From Chryseobacterium sp. KLBC 52 (GTDB taxonomy: Bacteria; Bacteroidota; Bacteroidia; Flavobacteriales; Weeksellaceae), in assembly GCF_003347605.1 (NCBI RefSeq), contig NZ_QDFZ01000015.1, positions 79,391-143,390 of the forward strand: a stretch of DNA of 64,000 bases, read 5' to 3'. Below the pieces are notes generated by a model. It had not been told where the DNA came from. It made no database searches and saw nothing but the letters and a program-made list of their open reading frames with translations. The first letter of the stretch is position 1. Each line of letters begins with the position of its first letter. Both the position numbers and the translations under genes were made by a program. Of this stretch, positions 18,448-26,381 are shown piece after piece.

Positions 18448-18824
18448 GACGATATTTTTTTATAGCTTACAGACAATTTCAATGCAATAGTCTCGCCAAA
18501 AGAAGTCGTGTTTTTTACTTTAACATCTTCTTCATTTTCAGCAATATCCAGGTTAAGTACCAGATCAGGTGTTTCAAAAGGATTGATAATTGCCATGAAC
18601 TTTACATTGGAAGCTGTTTTCAGAAATAACTTTGAACCTGTAAATTCCTCAGTCAGTTCCTTAATAATCTGCATCATACAAACACCTGGAGTTACCGGAT
18701 TTCCAGGGAAATGCCCTTTGAAAATCTCGTGGTCTTTATTCAGGTGAATATGAGCGGTAAATTTTCCGTCTTCTGTCTTATCGTATGATGTTAAAGTATA
18801 AAAATCTGTAAGAATCGTTTGCAT
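18444..18824 (-). CDS. FabZ-like hotdog dehydratase with Glu-to-Gln change
   Basis: 126-residue 3-hydroxyacyl-ACP dehydratase fold. The signature HFPGNPVTPGV is at 38-48 with catalytic H38. In FabZ a Glu normally follows 14 residues after this His; here that position is Q52 (GVCMMQIIKE). The enzyme should remove water from 3-hydroxyacyl-ACP to create polyene double bonds, but it may need a partner to complete its site (see findings). It overlaps the next gene by 4 bp and follows the beta-barrel gene by 4 bp, within a tight minus-strand operon. Confidence 0.85.
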   Translation of the reverse strand: MQTILTDFYTLTSYDKTEDGKFTAHIHLNKDHEIFKGHFPGNPVTPGVCMMQIIKELTEEFTGSKLFLKTASNVKFMAIINPFETPDLVLNLDIAENEEDVKVKNTTSFGETIALKLSVSYKKISS

Positions 18825-18828
18825 GATC

Positions 18829-19428
18829 TTATTTTTTAAGATTAAATGTATAATACATTCCCACCTGGAATGTTACGTTGGTATTGTCATTGTTAATATG
18901 TACAAAACCTTTTTTAATTCGGGCCTCAACGCCTATATTTTTTGTAATATCATAACCGGCTCCAAATAACAGTCCCAAATCTGCCTCAATAGGGGAATCG
19001 ATATTTTTATGATCTGTCAGAAGTTCCAAGGTCGGACCAAAATGAATATTAAACTTTTCAAAATAGAATTTATTCACTACTGCTCCTCCTACATAAGAAA
19101 GTGTCGCTGTTTTTGAAGAAACAGCAGGATTCTGGCTTTCAAATCTTGCGCCCTGGCGGGTATAATAAATTTCCGGCTGAAGAGCATAGAATTTTGCAAA
19201 CCGGATATTGGCCTGGAAACCTATGTAGAAATCCACTTTTGATTTGATATCATAAGCATTGGTACCATAGTGATATCCCTGATTGTCATTATAATAAAAG
19301 GACTCATAAGCAGGTCCGTCAGAGATATGTGAAATATTGGCACCTACTCTGATTCCCGGATTGAAAGTGACCTGGGCAAAAGATAAGGCGGAGAAAAGTG
19401 CAAAAAGCAAGAAATATATTTTTTTCAT
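18829..19428 (-). CDS. Outer-membrane beta-barrel protein (PorT-like)
   Basis: 199 residues. The signal peptide MKKIYFLLFALFSALSFAQ is followed by alternating hydrophobic strands with aromatic girdle residues and a C-terminal YYTFNLKK strand, all typical of small outer-membrane beta-barrels in Bacteroidota. An opening GIRVGANISHIS resembles the PorT/outer-membrane-protein family. It lies between the LolA/lipoprotein pair and the dehydratase in the same operon, so it may help in positioning the pigment in the outer membrane. That role is inferred. Confidence 0.78.
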   Translation of the reverse strand: MKKIYFLLFALFSALSFAQVTFNPGIRVGANISHISDGPAYESFYYNDNQGYHYGTNAYDIKSKVDFYIGFQANIRFAKFYALQPEIYYTRQGARFESQNPAVSSKTATLSYVGGAVVNKFYFEKFNIHFGPTLELLTDHKNIDSPIEADLGLLFGAGYDITKNIGVEARIKKGFVHINNDNTNVTFQVGMYYTFNLKK

Positions 19429-19435
19429 GTGAAAT

Positions 19436-20071
19436 TTATTCCGTTTCGGTTATTTGAAATAGTTTTATATTGATCTTAAAGTCCTTGTGCTGCAGGTTTA
19501 AGCTGTCTGCGAAGATAGGTTTTTTTGCATCAAAAGTGAAATCGATTTTCTCCTTGTTGTTTTTTGTATAAATAATCTGCTTCAGCAAATTATTTTCTTT
19601 GTTGAAAAAAAGATAATAGCTTTTATTTTCGATTTTTGAAAGATAGATGTTAGCATGATCATTTTCAAAGCTTTCATTGACAGAATATTTTCTTTTCAGA
19701 AGCTGCTGAAAGTCATTTTTTAGAAAGTTGATCACGATTTTTTTATCCAGATCGGGAAGTACATAATTCAGTTTGAAATTCTCATCAGAAACCTCAAAGT
19801 CAATCAATTTATTGCCAAAATCTGAAGTTAAAGCAACGCGGTGTGTCGTTTCATTCAGTTTTTTGATGATCAGAATTCCGCTCACATGGTTTTTATAAAT
19901 GTCCATCTGGCATTTGTAGACATAATCTTCACCGGAAGAAAAGTATAAATTTTCAACCACTTTCTCAGAGGAAGAAACGGGCTTTGCATCTGCTAACTGA
20001 TACGTTTTACAGGAAACAGCCAGTATCAGAACAAGGCTATAAAGAAAACTCTGACGCAGGAATGGAGGCAT
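19436..20071 (-). CDS. Outer-membrane lipoprotein, possible LolB-like partner of LolA
   Basis: 211 residues from the ATG at 20071; an upstream TTG at 20095 also reads in frame but gives a poorer signal. The lipobox LAVSC places the lipidated Cys at residue 21. The mature part is beta-rich with Lys/Asn. I see no named domain. Aryl-polyene loci carry a LolA-like protein and a small lipoprotein proposed to work like LolB, and here the gene directly follows lolA (35-bp overlap), which makes the same role likely. Function is inferred from order. Confidence 0.7.
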   Translation of the reverse strand: MPPFLRQSFLYSLVLILAVSCKTYQLADAKPVSSSEKVVENLYFSSGEDYVYKCQMDIYKNHVSGILIIKKLNETTHRVALTSDFGNKLIDFEVSDENFKLNYVLPDLDKKIVINFLKNDFQQLLKRKYSVNESFENDHANIYLSKIENKSYYLFFNKENNLLKQIIYTKNNKEKIDFTFDAKKPIFADSLNLQHKDFKINIKLFQITETE

Positions 20072-20663
20072 TGATCTTTGTATTTTTGAAAACAATATTG
20101 GTGGTATCTCCGGAAGCTTCAGTCATATTCACTTGGGAAACCGTCGATTGGTTCTTTGGGAAGTAAAGCTCAATCTGCTTGATGTATTTCAACAGCTGCG
20201 ATGTCTTCGGAATAAACTTCGCTACGTTGTAATTTCCGTTTTTAAAATAGGTTACGGTGAACTCCGGATCATTGAACATCGTTCCGTTTGAGCTTCCTAC
20301 AATCAGCTTATTGATTTTTTCAAATGTTTTGCTCTTGGCATCTACAGAAGACTTTTTCCCCTGATCATTGATGAAGATCTTGTTGCTTTTAAAAACAATA
20401 CTATACTGATATGGTTTCGTATACTTCCAGCTCAGCATATTGGGTGTCTGCAAAGACATTTTTCCATAGGTAACAATACTTTTATCCAGGAAATCCATTT
20501 TTTTGGTCTGGGTAAAATCGCTCTGCAACGTTTTAATTTCTTTCGTGTCTGAAGAAACCTTCGATACAAATGCTTTGGCTTCAGCTCCTGACATTGCGGT
20601 ATTTTGCGCAAAAAAGAAACCGGAAACCAGTAAGAATGCTCCGAAAGCAATATTTTTAATCAT
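20037..20663 (-). CDS. LolA-like outer-membrane lipoprotein carrier protein
   Basis: 208 residues. Signal peptide ends near FFFAQ (residue 20). The segment LQSDFTQTKKMDFLDKS (46-62) and MSLQTPNMLSWKY (69-81) match the LolA pattern of FxQ followed by a Pro/Trp-containing strand. LolA carries lipids through the periplasm. This copy, inside the pigment locus beside an MMPL exporter and a lipoprotein, is probably devoted to moving flexirubin or its lipid form to the outer membrane. Overlaps its downstream gene by 35 bp and its upstream gene by 8 bp. Confidence 0.85.
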   Translation of the reverse strand: MIKNIAFGAFLLVSGFFFAQNTAMSGAEAKAFVSKVSSDTKEIKTLQSDFTQTKKMDFLDKSIVTYGKMSLQTPNMLSWKYTKPYQYSIVFKSNKIFINDQGKKSSVDAKSKTFEKINKLIVGSSNGTMFNDPEFTVTYFKNGNYNVAKFIPKTSQLLKYIKQIELYFPKNQSTVSQVNMTEASGDTTNIVFKNTKINASIPASEFSL

Positions 20664-21411
20664 TTCTATTTGAATTTATCACTGTATCAACAGTAAAGGT
20701 TGAATATTTTTTATCCCTCAAAAATACTAATAAATTGGTCAGCACCCGAAAGGTCTTTTCCGAAGTGTCGTGAAGAAGGATAATACTCCCATTTTTAAGG
20801 CCTTTCGTCACTCTGTTGTAGATTTTCTTTTCGTCATCAATGATGGTATCCAATGACCGGACATTCCAACCGATGCTTACTTTATTTGTTTTTTTGATCG
20901 CTTTTGCAATATTCGGATTCGTTACTCCAAACGGCGGTCTGTAGAGATTGGTCTTGATATTTCCCACATTTTTCATGACTTTATCACATTTTTCAATCTC
21001 TTCAATCATTTTTGAAGTCGATAAAAACCCTGTGGAATTGGAATGCGATAGGGTATGATTTCCAATCGTATGACCTTCTGCAATAATTCTCTGAAACGTC
21101 TCAGGATATTTTTCAATCTGTCTTCCGATACAGAAAAAAGTTGCTTTTATCTGATGTTCTTTAAGCAGGTCTAAAAACTTTGGTGTAAACTCAGTCGGTC
21201 CGTCATCAAACGTAAGTGCTACTTCTTTGATTCTGGTCCGTTTATGGGTAATACTGTTGACAAAATAGCCCAGTTCAATATCAAATGAACCCCAGACAAC
21301 GACTGCAGAAAAAGCAAAAAAACAAAACAGATACACCCAGATACTTCCGTGGAACGCATAAATAAAAACGTTACAGAAAAGGTAGAACAGGATGAAGGGA
21401 TAGTGTTTCAT
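20656..21411 (-). CDS. Polysaccharide deacetylase (NodB domain), membrane-anchored
   Basis: 251 residues. A hydrophobic N-terminus (about residues 5-40, one or two helices) anchors it. The NodB catalytic domain shows TFDDGP near 69-74 with the metal-binding Asp, GNHTLSHS near 120-127 with the two metal histidines, and LYRPPFG near 157-163. All motifs are intact, so it should be an active N- or O-deacetylase acting outside the cytoplasmic membrane. It precedes lolA in the minus operon. A deacetylase in a flexirubin locus has no role I can state. It is separated from the CLF gene by 153 bp that hold a palindromic repeat. Confidence 0.87.
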   Translation of the reverse strand: MKHYPFILFYLFCNVFIYAFHGSIWVYLFCFFAFSAVVVWGSFDIELGYFVNSITHKRTRIKEVALTFDDGPTEFTPKFLDLLKEHQIKATFFCIGRQIEKYPETFQRIIAEGHTIGNHTLSHSNSTGFLSTSKMIEEIEKCDKVMKNVGNIKTNLYRPPFGVTNPNIAKAIKKTNKVSIGWNVRSLDTIIDDEKKIYNRVTKGLKNGSIILLHDTSEKTFRVLTNLLVFLRDKKYSTFTVDTVINSNRND

Positions 21412-21458
21412 TGCTGATTGTTTTTTATTGTTAAACTTCTGGAATGTATACCCATTTT

Positions 21459-21535
21459 GTCATTCTGAGTGTAGCGAAGCGAAATGAAGAATCTATCATA
21501 TAAAAAGCAGAGATTCTTCCTTCGTCAGAATGACA
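21459..21535. repeat. Palindromic intergenic repeat, GTCATTCTGAG family
   Basis: GTCATTCTGAGTGTAGCGAA begins the left arm, which includes AAGAATCT. After a 16-base centre, AGATTCTTCCTTCGTCAGAA and TGAC mirror it. This word family, with TCATTCTGAG followed by GAAGCGAA, is a widespread palindromic repeat in flavobacteria. It sits in the only long gap of the minus operon, between the deacetylase and CLF genes. Confidence 0.8.
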
Positions 21536-21564
21536 GCAGCACTGTTTTTATTACTCCTCTTCAA

Positions 21565-22626
21565 TTATGCCTTCTCCAATAACACCAAACTGTGATCATC
21601 ACCTCCCAGATGATTGTAAAGAAGGACATTCTTCACGTTTTCTTTTTTCATAGAATTGATCATCATGATTTCCGGAATCTGCTGTTCCTTAAGGATATGA
21701 CAGGCTATAAAAGTTGAAAAACCACTTGCCGTATTAAATTCTCCGCTCAAATGTTTGTAATACAGCTGTGCTGAATCCGGAAACAGATCCATTGCTTTTG
21801 TATAATACATATCTGATTGCGCATCTCCACTGAACCCTAAAATAACCGCATCAATATCATGAGTTGAAAGGTTGTTTTGAACTAAGAACTTTTGGATAAA
21901 ATCCTGTACTTCACTCAATTCAATTGTGTTGCTGATATGGATATTTTTAAGCTTAGCGTAAGAGTTTTCGGTCTTATCTTTTCCTACAACGAAAAAGCTG
22001 GCTCCTTCACCCCAGATCACGCCATTAGTATTAGAATTCAGATAATCTACAGGAAGATCAGCTTCTTTTTTGATCGTATTATTTAGGCAATAAAGTTCCA
22101 TGGTTCTGTCTGTCTGCTCATCTGTAGAACCTACCAGAACATTTTCTGCTTCTCCGTCATTGATCTGAAGCTGGGCATCCAGTAATGAAAACTCCAGTGA
22201 GGAAGAAGTATTTACATAGGTGAAGTTATACGCATGACATTGTAACCCCAGAGCAATCTGTCCGGCTACCGTATTGTGAGTAGACTGGATGAAAAAGGTA
22301 GGCGTAAGGAACTCTTCATGATTATCAATCACGTTTTTCAGAAACTTTTCAGAATCCTGCGAACAGCCCATTCCTGTTCCTACGATGATAGCATCCGGTT
22401 TTTCAATTCCAGCTTCCTTCAATGCGTGATGAGAGGCTACAGAACTCATTTTTACTGTTTTAGACATCCTTCTGATCATCGCAGGCGGAATGAACTCTTT
22501 GTAATTAGGTTCTATCGCTTTAATGATGTTTGAAGAATTTCCAGGAGTAAGGTTCTGAAGAATATTTTCGTTTAAAGTGTCCTGAACCGAGATACAGGAT
22601 GCACTGTTGATGTATACTGCACTCAT
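21565..22626 (-). CDS. Ketosynthase-like chain length factor (inactive KS partner)
   Basis: 353 residues with a thiolase fold but without KS catalytic residues. The nucleophile Cys position is occupied by Ser (NTSSSLEF, S141), the first histidine motif is missing (VILGFSGDAQSD), and the GH motif is changed to GE (KHLSGEF, E296). This is the expected pattern for a chain length factor that pairs with an active KS. The partner should be the gene immediately upstream (22623-23822), which it overlaps by 4 bp. The pair resembles the KS:CLF heterodimers of type II aryl-polyene synthases. Confidence 0.87.
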   Translation of the reverse strand: MSAVYINSASCISVQDTLNENILQNLTPGNSSNIIKAIEPNYKEFIPPAMIRRMSKTVKMSSVASHHALKEAGIEKPDAIIVGTGMGCSQDSEKFLKNVIDNHEEFLTPTFFIQSTHNTVAGQIALGLQCHAYNFTYVNTSSSLEFSLLDAQLQINDGEAENVLVGSTDEQTDRTMELYCLNNTIKKEADLPVDYLNSNTNGVIWGEGASFFVVGKDKTENSYAKLKNIHISNTIELSEVQDFIQKFLVQNNLSTHDIDAVILGFSGDAQSDMYYTKAMDLFPDSAQLYYKHLSGEFNTASGFSTFIACHILKEQQIPEIMMINSMKKENVKNVLLYNHLGGDDHSLVLLEKA

Positions 22627-23822
22627 GATTTTGAGAAAATTAAGGTGGAACAGTTTCCTCCAAATCCAAATGAGTTAGAAAGTACATGATTAATGTTTTT
22701 CTCTTTCAATTCGGTAACAGGAGTAAGATCAAACTCTTCCATTTTTGTTTTGAAATTCAGGTTCGGGAAGATCACGCTGTTTTGCATGGCTAGAATTGAA
22801 AATACGGCTTCAATTCCTGCCGCAGCAGCTAAAGTATGTCCTGTAAATGCTTTTGTGGAGCTGAATTCAGGCACCTGGTTTTCTCCGAATATTCTGATCA
22901 TGGCAATCCCCTCAGATAAATCGTTATTGGGAGTAGCCGTTCCGTGAACGTTGATATAATCTATATTTTCTTTTTCCAATCCGGAGATTTTCAGAGCTTG
23001 CTGCATCGCTAAAAATGCACCCTGCCCGTTTTCTGAAGATGCCGTCTGATGGTGTGCATCATTGGCATTTCCATATCCGGAAAGATAAGCGAGAACTTTT
23101 TTATTTTCTTTTTTGACCATTTCTTCAGATTCAAGGACTAAGAAAGCCGCAGCTTCCCCAAGGTTCAGGCCTTTTCTGTTGTTGTCAAAAGGAGTGTTGT
23201 AGGAATCCGTAAGAATCATCAGCGTATTGAATCCATTCAAAGTAAATTTTGAAAGCGAATCTGTTCCTCCGACAATTACACGATCCAAAACTCCGTTTTT
23301 AATCAGTTTAGCACCCATCATAATGGCATTGGCTGCTGATGAACAGGCAGTACTGATGGTAGAAACCATGCCCTTCAATCCCAGATAATCAGCAATAGCC
23401 AATGAGGAATTTCCGGCATCATGAGCGTCAATATATTTTTGCTTTTCAGGGAAGTCTTCGTAAGAGTAGAAGTATTTTTCAGTGATATCCATTCCGCCTA
23501 CACTGGTAGAAGAAATCAAGCCGGTTCTGTAACCATTGATATCTGAAATTCCTGCACTTTCTACAGCTTCCTTCGCAGCGAGCATTCCCAATAAAGAAGT
23601 TCTTGTTACATTATTGTCTTCATCAAGCTGAAGCTGTTGTACAAGTTCTTCATTGGATAATTTTATTTCACCTGTTTTAATAGCTCCGGCATGACGGGTT
23701 TCAAACATTTCGATATCTGAAATTCCATGTTTTCCGGATTGCAATGAAATAAAATTTTCCTCCACATTGTTTCCGATGGAGGAAATGATGCCCATTCCCG
23801 TTATGGCAATTTTTTGACTCAT
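22623..23822 (-). CDS. Beta-ketoacyl-ACP synthase, active KS of a KS-CLF pair
   Basis: 399 residues from the ATG at 23822; a TTG 9 bp upstream is less likely. The triad is complete: C160 in STACSSAAN, H293 in YINVHGTATP and H329 in AFTGHTLAA. TGMGIISSIG at the N-terminus is the normal KAS opening. The 4-bp overlap with the CLF gene predicts equal expression and complex formation. It is probably the main chain-extending condensing enzyme of the polyene. Confidence 0.93.
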   Translation of the reverse strand: MSQKIAITGMGIISSIGNNVEENFISLQSGKHGISDIEMFETRHAGAIKTGEIKLSNEELVQQLQLDEDNNVTRTSLLGMLAAKEAVESAGISDINGYRTGLISSTSVGGMDITEKYFYSYEDFPEKQKYIDAHDAGNSSLAIADYLGLKGMVSTISTACSSAANAIMMGAKLIKNGVLDRVIVGGTDSLSKFTLNGFNTLMILTDSYNTPFDNNRKGLNLGEAAAFLVLESEEMVKKENKKVLAYLSGYGNANDAHHQTASSENGQGAFLAMQQALKISGLEKENIDYINVHGTATPNNDLSEGIAMIRIFGENQVPEFSSTKAFTGHTLAAAAGIEAVFSILAMQNSVIFPNLNFKTKMEEFDLTPVTELKEKNINHVLSNSFGFGGNCSTLIFSKS

Positions 23823-23825
23823 GGT

Positions 23826-23900
23826 ATTCAATAATGTAACAATGTATCAATCGAATCATTTACCAATAATTGCTACATTGTTACACTGTTAGATTGTTAT
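23826..23900. repeat. Intergenic inverted repeat of the AATGTAACAAT family, copy 2
   Basis: The 84-bp spacer between the ACP and KS genes has AATGTAACAATG (23833-23844) facing CATTGTTACA (23876-23885), with more TAACA/TGTTA words around them. The pattern is shared with 10748-10824 and 24205-24237. Confidence 0.55.
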
Positions 23901-23906
23901 ATTAAT

Positions 23907-24164
23907 TTATTTTGTTCTGTTGTCCTCGATGAATTTTGCCATCGTATCGATAGATTGGAAAATCTCTTTTCCTTTTTTAGGATCAGCTAATTTTATTCCA
24001 TAGTCTTTATCAAGAAGAACAATCAGTTCCAGAGCGTCGATAGAATCTAATCCTAATCCACCTCCGAACAATGGATCAGTATCTTTGATTTCTTCTACAG
24101 ATACATCTTCAAGGTTAAGAACTTCGATAATTTTGTGTTTCAATTCTGTTTTTAAGTTTTCCAT
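23907..24164 (-). CDS. Acyl carrier protein (second)
   Basis: 85 residues. The phosphopantetheine site is S41 in LGLDSIDAL. It is preceded by FGGGLG, typical of ACPs in type II polyene systems, and lies between the half-KS gene and the KS-CLF pair. It is probably the carrier for the KS-CLF reaction. It differs from the first ACP at 10474 around the attachment site (GGGLGLDSID against TLGLDSLDY), so the two may serve separate chains, for example aryl polyene and resorcinol precursors. Confidence 0.93.
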   Translation of the reverse strand: MENLKTELKHKIIEVLNLEDVSVEEIKDTDPLFGGGLGLDSIDALELIVLLDKDYGIKLADPKKGKEIFQSIDTMAKFIEDNRTK

Positions 24165-24204
24165 AATTCAGTTGGTTTATCAGCGCTTCAGCATATCATG
24201 AAGA

Positions 24205-24237
24205 TCATTACATCATTGCACTGTTATATTGTTACAT
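24205..24237. repeat. AATGTAACAAT-family words upstream of the ACP, copy 3
   Basis: CATTACATCATTGCACTG is followed by TTATATTGTTACATT in the 75-bp spacer between the half-KS and ACP genes. It shares TTGTTACATT and related words with the spacer on the other side of the ACP gene. Confidence 0.45.
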
Positions 24238-24239
24238 TT

Positions 24240-24779
24240 TTATAAGGTTAGCAAATATACAAAAGCTTTGTAATTTTCCTGATACAATTCTACCCAGCCA
24301 CACAATACTTTGTCGGCTTTTCCAGATAGAAGAATCTGCTCAGAATAGTCATTCAAAAATTCTTCATCAAAATCATCCAGCACAAAAAAAGCATTTTCTG
24401 TCTGCATTTTGTGTTTAATGCTGATTTCTCCTACACAGATGTTGGGTAAAGTATACACAAAAACGGCAGGACTCGGATAGAAATTATCCTGATCGTTGAT
24501 GCTTTCCTGATATTTGAAATCGGTATCCAGACTGGAAGATCTGTTGGCAAAAACAATAGCTGTTCTGCTGTGATCATCATCACTCAAAATGGTTTCAGCG
24601 GCAAGAAAAGCCAGTTTACTCAAATGATCCATTTTATGAAACTTTGGATAGCTGAGGTCTAAACTTTTATAAGCTTCTTTGGCAAATTCCTGAAAGATTT
24701 CGCTTGGGCTTTCAAAAATAAGATTTCCGTCAACGGTTATTTTTGAATGTTCTACGGTACAGGTATTTATTTTCTTCAT
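24240..24779 (-). CDS. Half-size ketosynthase-like protein without catalytic residues
   Basis: 179 residues from the ATG at 24779, 10 bases after the stop of the upstream KS; a longer reading from 24830 would overlap it. The order of segments matches the N-terminal half of a [19 protein letters not shown] (49-65), [10 protein letters not shown] (74-83), then [20 protein letters not shown] (102-121). Where a KS has its Cys motif this protein has NAFFVLDD, and no His motifs follow. It cannot be a condensing enzyme by itself. It may be a structural partner of one of the KS proteins or an ancient remnant kept in use. The reading frame is intact. Confidence 0.75.
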   Translation of the reverse strand: MKKINTCTVEHSKITVDGNLIFESPSEIFQEFAKEAYKSLDLSYPKFHKMDHLSKLAFLAAETILSDDDHSRTAIVFANRSSSLDTDFKYQESINDQDNFYPSPAVFVYTLPNICVGEISIKHKMQTENAFFVLDDFDEEFLNDYSEQILLSGKADKVLCGWVELYQENYKAFVYLLTL

Positions 24780-24789
24780 CACTTTCAGT

Positions 24790-25956
24790 TTAACATTTTT
24801 CCAGTACAACAGCTGCATTACATCCTCCAAAACCAGAAGCGGTCTTCAGAATATATTTAATGTCTGCAGTTTGATTTTCCTTGATGATATTCAAAGGTTG
24901 GGTTACTCCCATTTCTTTAAAATTCTTTGAAGGAATCAAAATGCTGTGAAGAGCACTTTCCATAGAGATAATACTTTCCAAAAGACCGGAAGCACCCAGA
25001 CAATGTCCGTAATAGCCTTTCATACTATTGAGCGGAATATGCTGAAGATCCATTCTGTTGAAGGCAATGGCTTCCATTTCGTCGTTATATAAAGTGGCCG
25101 TTCCATGGGCAGAAATAAAATCAATTTGTTCCGGAGAAACCTTCGCTTCAGTCATGGCATTTTTGATACTGGCATATAAACCGTCACCTGTTCTTGAAGG
25201 ACCGGAAATATGATTGGCATCATTCACTGCTGAATCTCCCAGTACTTTAAATCTGAACTTTTCGTTTTGTGAGATTGCTTCGTCACTTTGTTCCTCGCAA
25301 TGACATGAGGTGATATAAACAGCTGCTGCTGCTTCACCGATATTGATTCCGTCTCTGTTTTTATCATAAGGTTTGCAAGGTCCGGAGCCAATGGCCTGAA
25401 ATGAATTGAATCCTGAAATAACAAATTCAGAAAGCTCATCACCTGCAATCACAAAGGCATCTTTGTATTTTCCTGCCTGAATCATATTTTTAGCAACAGA
25501 AATCGCCATTACTCCTGAAACGCAGGCATTGGAAACGATGATCGGTTTTGTTTTAAATCCAAAAAAATCAGCAATTTTTTCTGCTAATTTTGATAAATAA
25601 ACACCTTCTGGTAATTCGGACTGGTTTTTTAACTGGCTGATATTTCCTTTTGTGGTGGAAAGGATAAAAGCGGTGTCTTCTGATACAGTACGTTTTTCAA
25701 CAAGTGGCTGTAAGCTTAAAAGAAGCATTTTTTCCAGTCTTGTGAAATCATTTGTATGCTGAGCAAAGAATCTGTTGAACTCTTCATTCAGTTTGTCAGA
25801 ATCAATCATAGAAGCATAGAAAGCATCCTGATTGTCTATAATTTTATGTAAAGCAACTCCCGACTGTCCTTCTAACAGAGCCTTCCAGTTGGAATCAACA
25901 TTGAAACCCAAAGGAGTTACACAATTGTAGTCTGTGATATAAATTTCCTTGCTCAT
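24790..25956 (-). CDS. Beta-ketoacyl-ACP synthase with a repeat-derived in-frame insert
   Basis: 388 residues. The triad is complete: C145 in [10 protein letters not shown]284 in SAHGTATLY and H318 in YYGHCLGAS. Residues about 217-233, [17 protein letters not shown], do not fit the family. They are encoded by a copy of the TCATTGCGAGGAACAAAGTG-type repeat (25271-25304) inserted between the strand ending AAAVYIT and the following FRFKVLGDS strand. The frame stays open, and the loop is on the surface in KAS structures, so the enzyme may still work. It overlaps the thioesterase gene upstream by 4 bp. Confidence 0.9.
   Translation of the reverse strand: MSKEIYITDYNCVTPLGFNVDSNWKALLEGQSGVALHKIIDNQDAFYASMIDSDKLNEEFNRFFAQHTNDFTRLEKMLLLSLQPLVEKRTVSEDTAFILSTTKGNISQLKNQSELPEGVYLSKLAEKIADFFGFKTKPIIVSNACVSGVMAISVAKNMIQAGKYKDAFVIAGDELSEFVISGFNSFQAIGSGPCKPYDKNRDGINIGEAAAAVYITSCHCEEQSDEAISQNEKFRFKVLGDSAVNDANHISGPSRTGDGLYASIKNAMTEAKVSPEQIDFISAHGTATLYNDEMEAIAFNRMDLQHIPLNSMKGYYGHCLGASGLLESIISMESALHSILIPSKNFKEMGVTQPLNIIKENQTADIKYILKTASGFGGCNAAVVLEKC
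25271..25304 (-). repeat. GTCATTGCGAGGAAC-type palindromic repeat inside a coding region
   Basis: On the minus strand the sequence begins GTCATTGCGAGGAACAAAGT and ends GACGAAGCAATCTC. GCGAGGAACAAAGTGACGAAGC-like elements are dispersed, normally intergenic, in many Bacteroidota. Here it is translated as [11 protein letters not shown] in the KS at 24790-25956. Confidence 0.85.
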
Positions 25957-26381
25957 GATAATCCCATTTTATCTTTCCAGGTTTGAAAAAATTCCGGATT
26001 GTACAGGCATAAGCTTCCATTGCTATCAAGAAATACCTGAATGGTTTCTCCACTGCATACCAATTGGTCTTCCTGATTGAAAAGCTCATATCTGTAAATA
26101 AGCTTGGCAGAAACAGAATTGATAAAAGTGGTCACAATTCTGAATGTTTCTCCATACTTTAAAGGAAGAAAATGTTCGCAGGTACTTTTTACGATAGGCG
26201 TTACATATCCTGCATTCTGAATATCAAGATAGGTAAGACCATGCAGACGACCGAAAGCTTCTCTTCCGTCTTCAAAATATACGATATAGTGCCCATGCCA
26301 GACAATTCCCAGCGGGTCTGTTTCATTGAATCGTACTCTGACTTCTTCAGTACAGGTTAATATATTTTCTTTAGACTGCAT
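25953..26381 (-). CDS. Hotdog acyl-ACP/CoA thioesterase (YbgC/FadM-like)
   Basis: 142 residues of the 4-hydroxybenzoyl-CoA thioesterase fold. The signature VRFNETDPLGIVWHGHYIVY near 17-36 has the catalytic Asp (D22) and the GIVWHGHY segment. It probably frees the finished acyl chain, or edits stalled intermediates, from an ACP in this locus. Its gene overlaps the ABC permease gene by 11 bp and the KS gene by 4 bp, so it is firmly embedded in the operon. Confidence 0.85.
   Translation of the reverse strand: MQSKENILTCTEEVRVRFNETDPLGIVWHGHYIVYFEDGREAFGRLHGLTYLDIQNAGYVTPIVKSTCEHFLPLKYGETFRIVTTFINSVSAKLIYRYELFNQEDQLVCSGETIQVFLDSNGSLCLYNPEFFQTWKDKMGLS

Noticed and set aside
21565..22626. CLF gene as a decayed ketosynthase pseudogene
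   Set aside because: The frame is intact, its start overlaps the KS stop by 4 bp, and loss of catalytic residues is normal for chain length factors.
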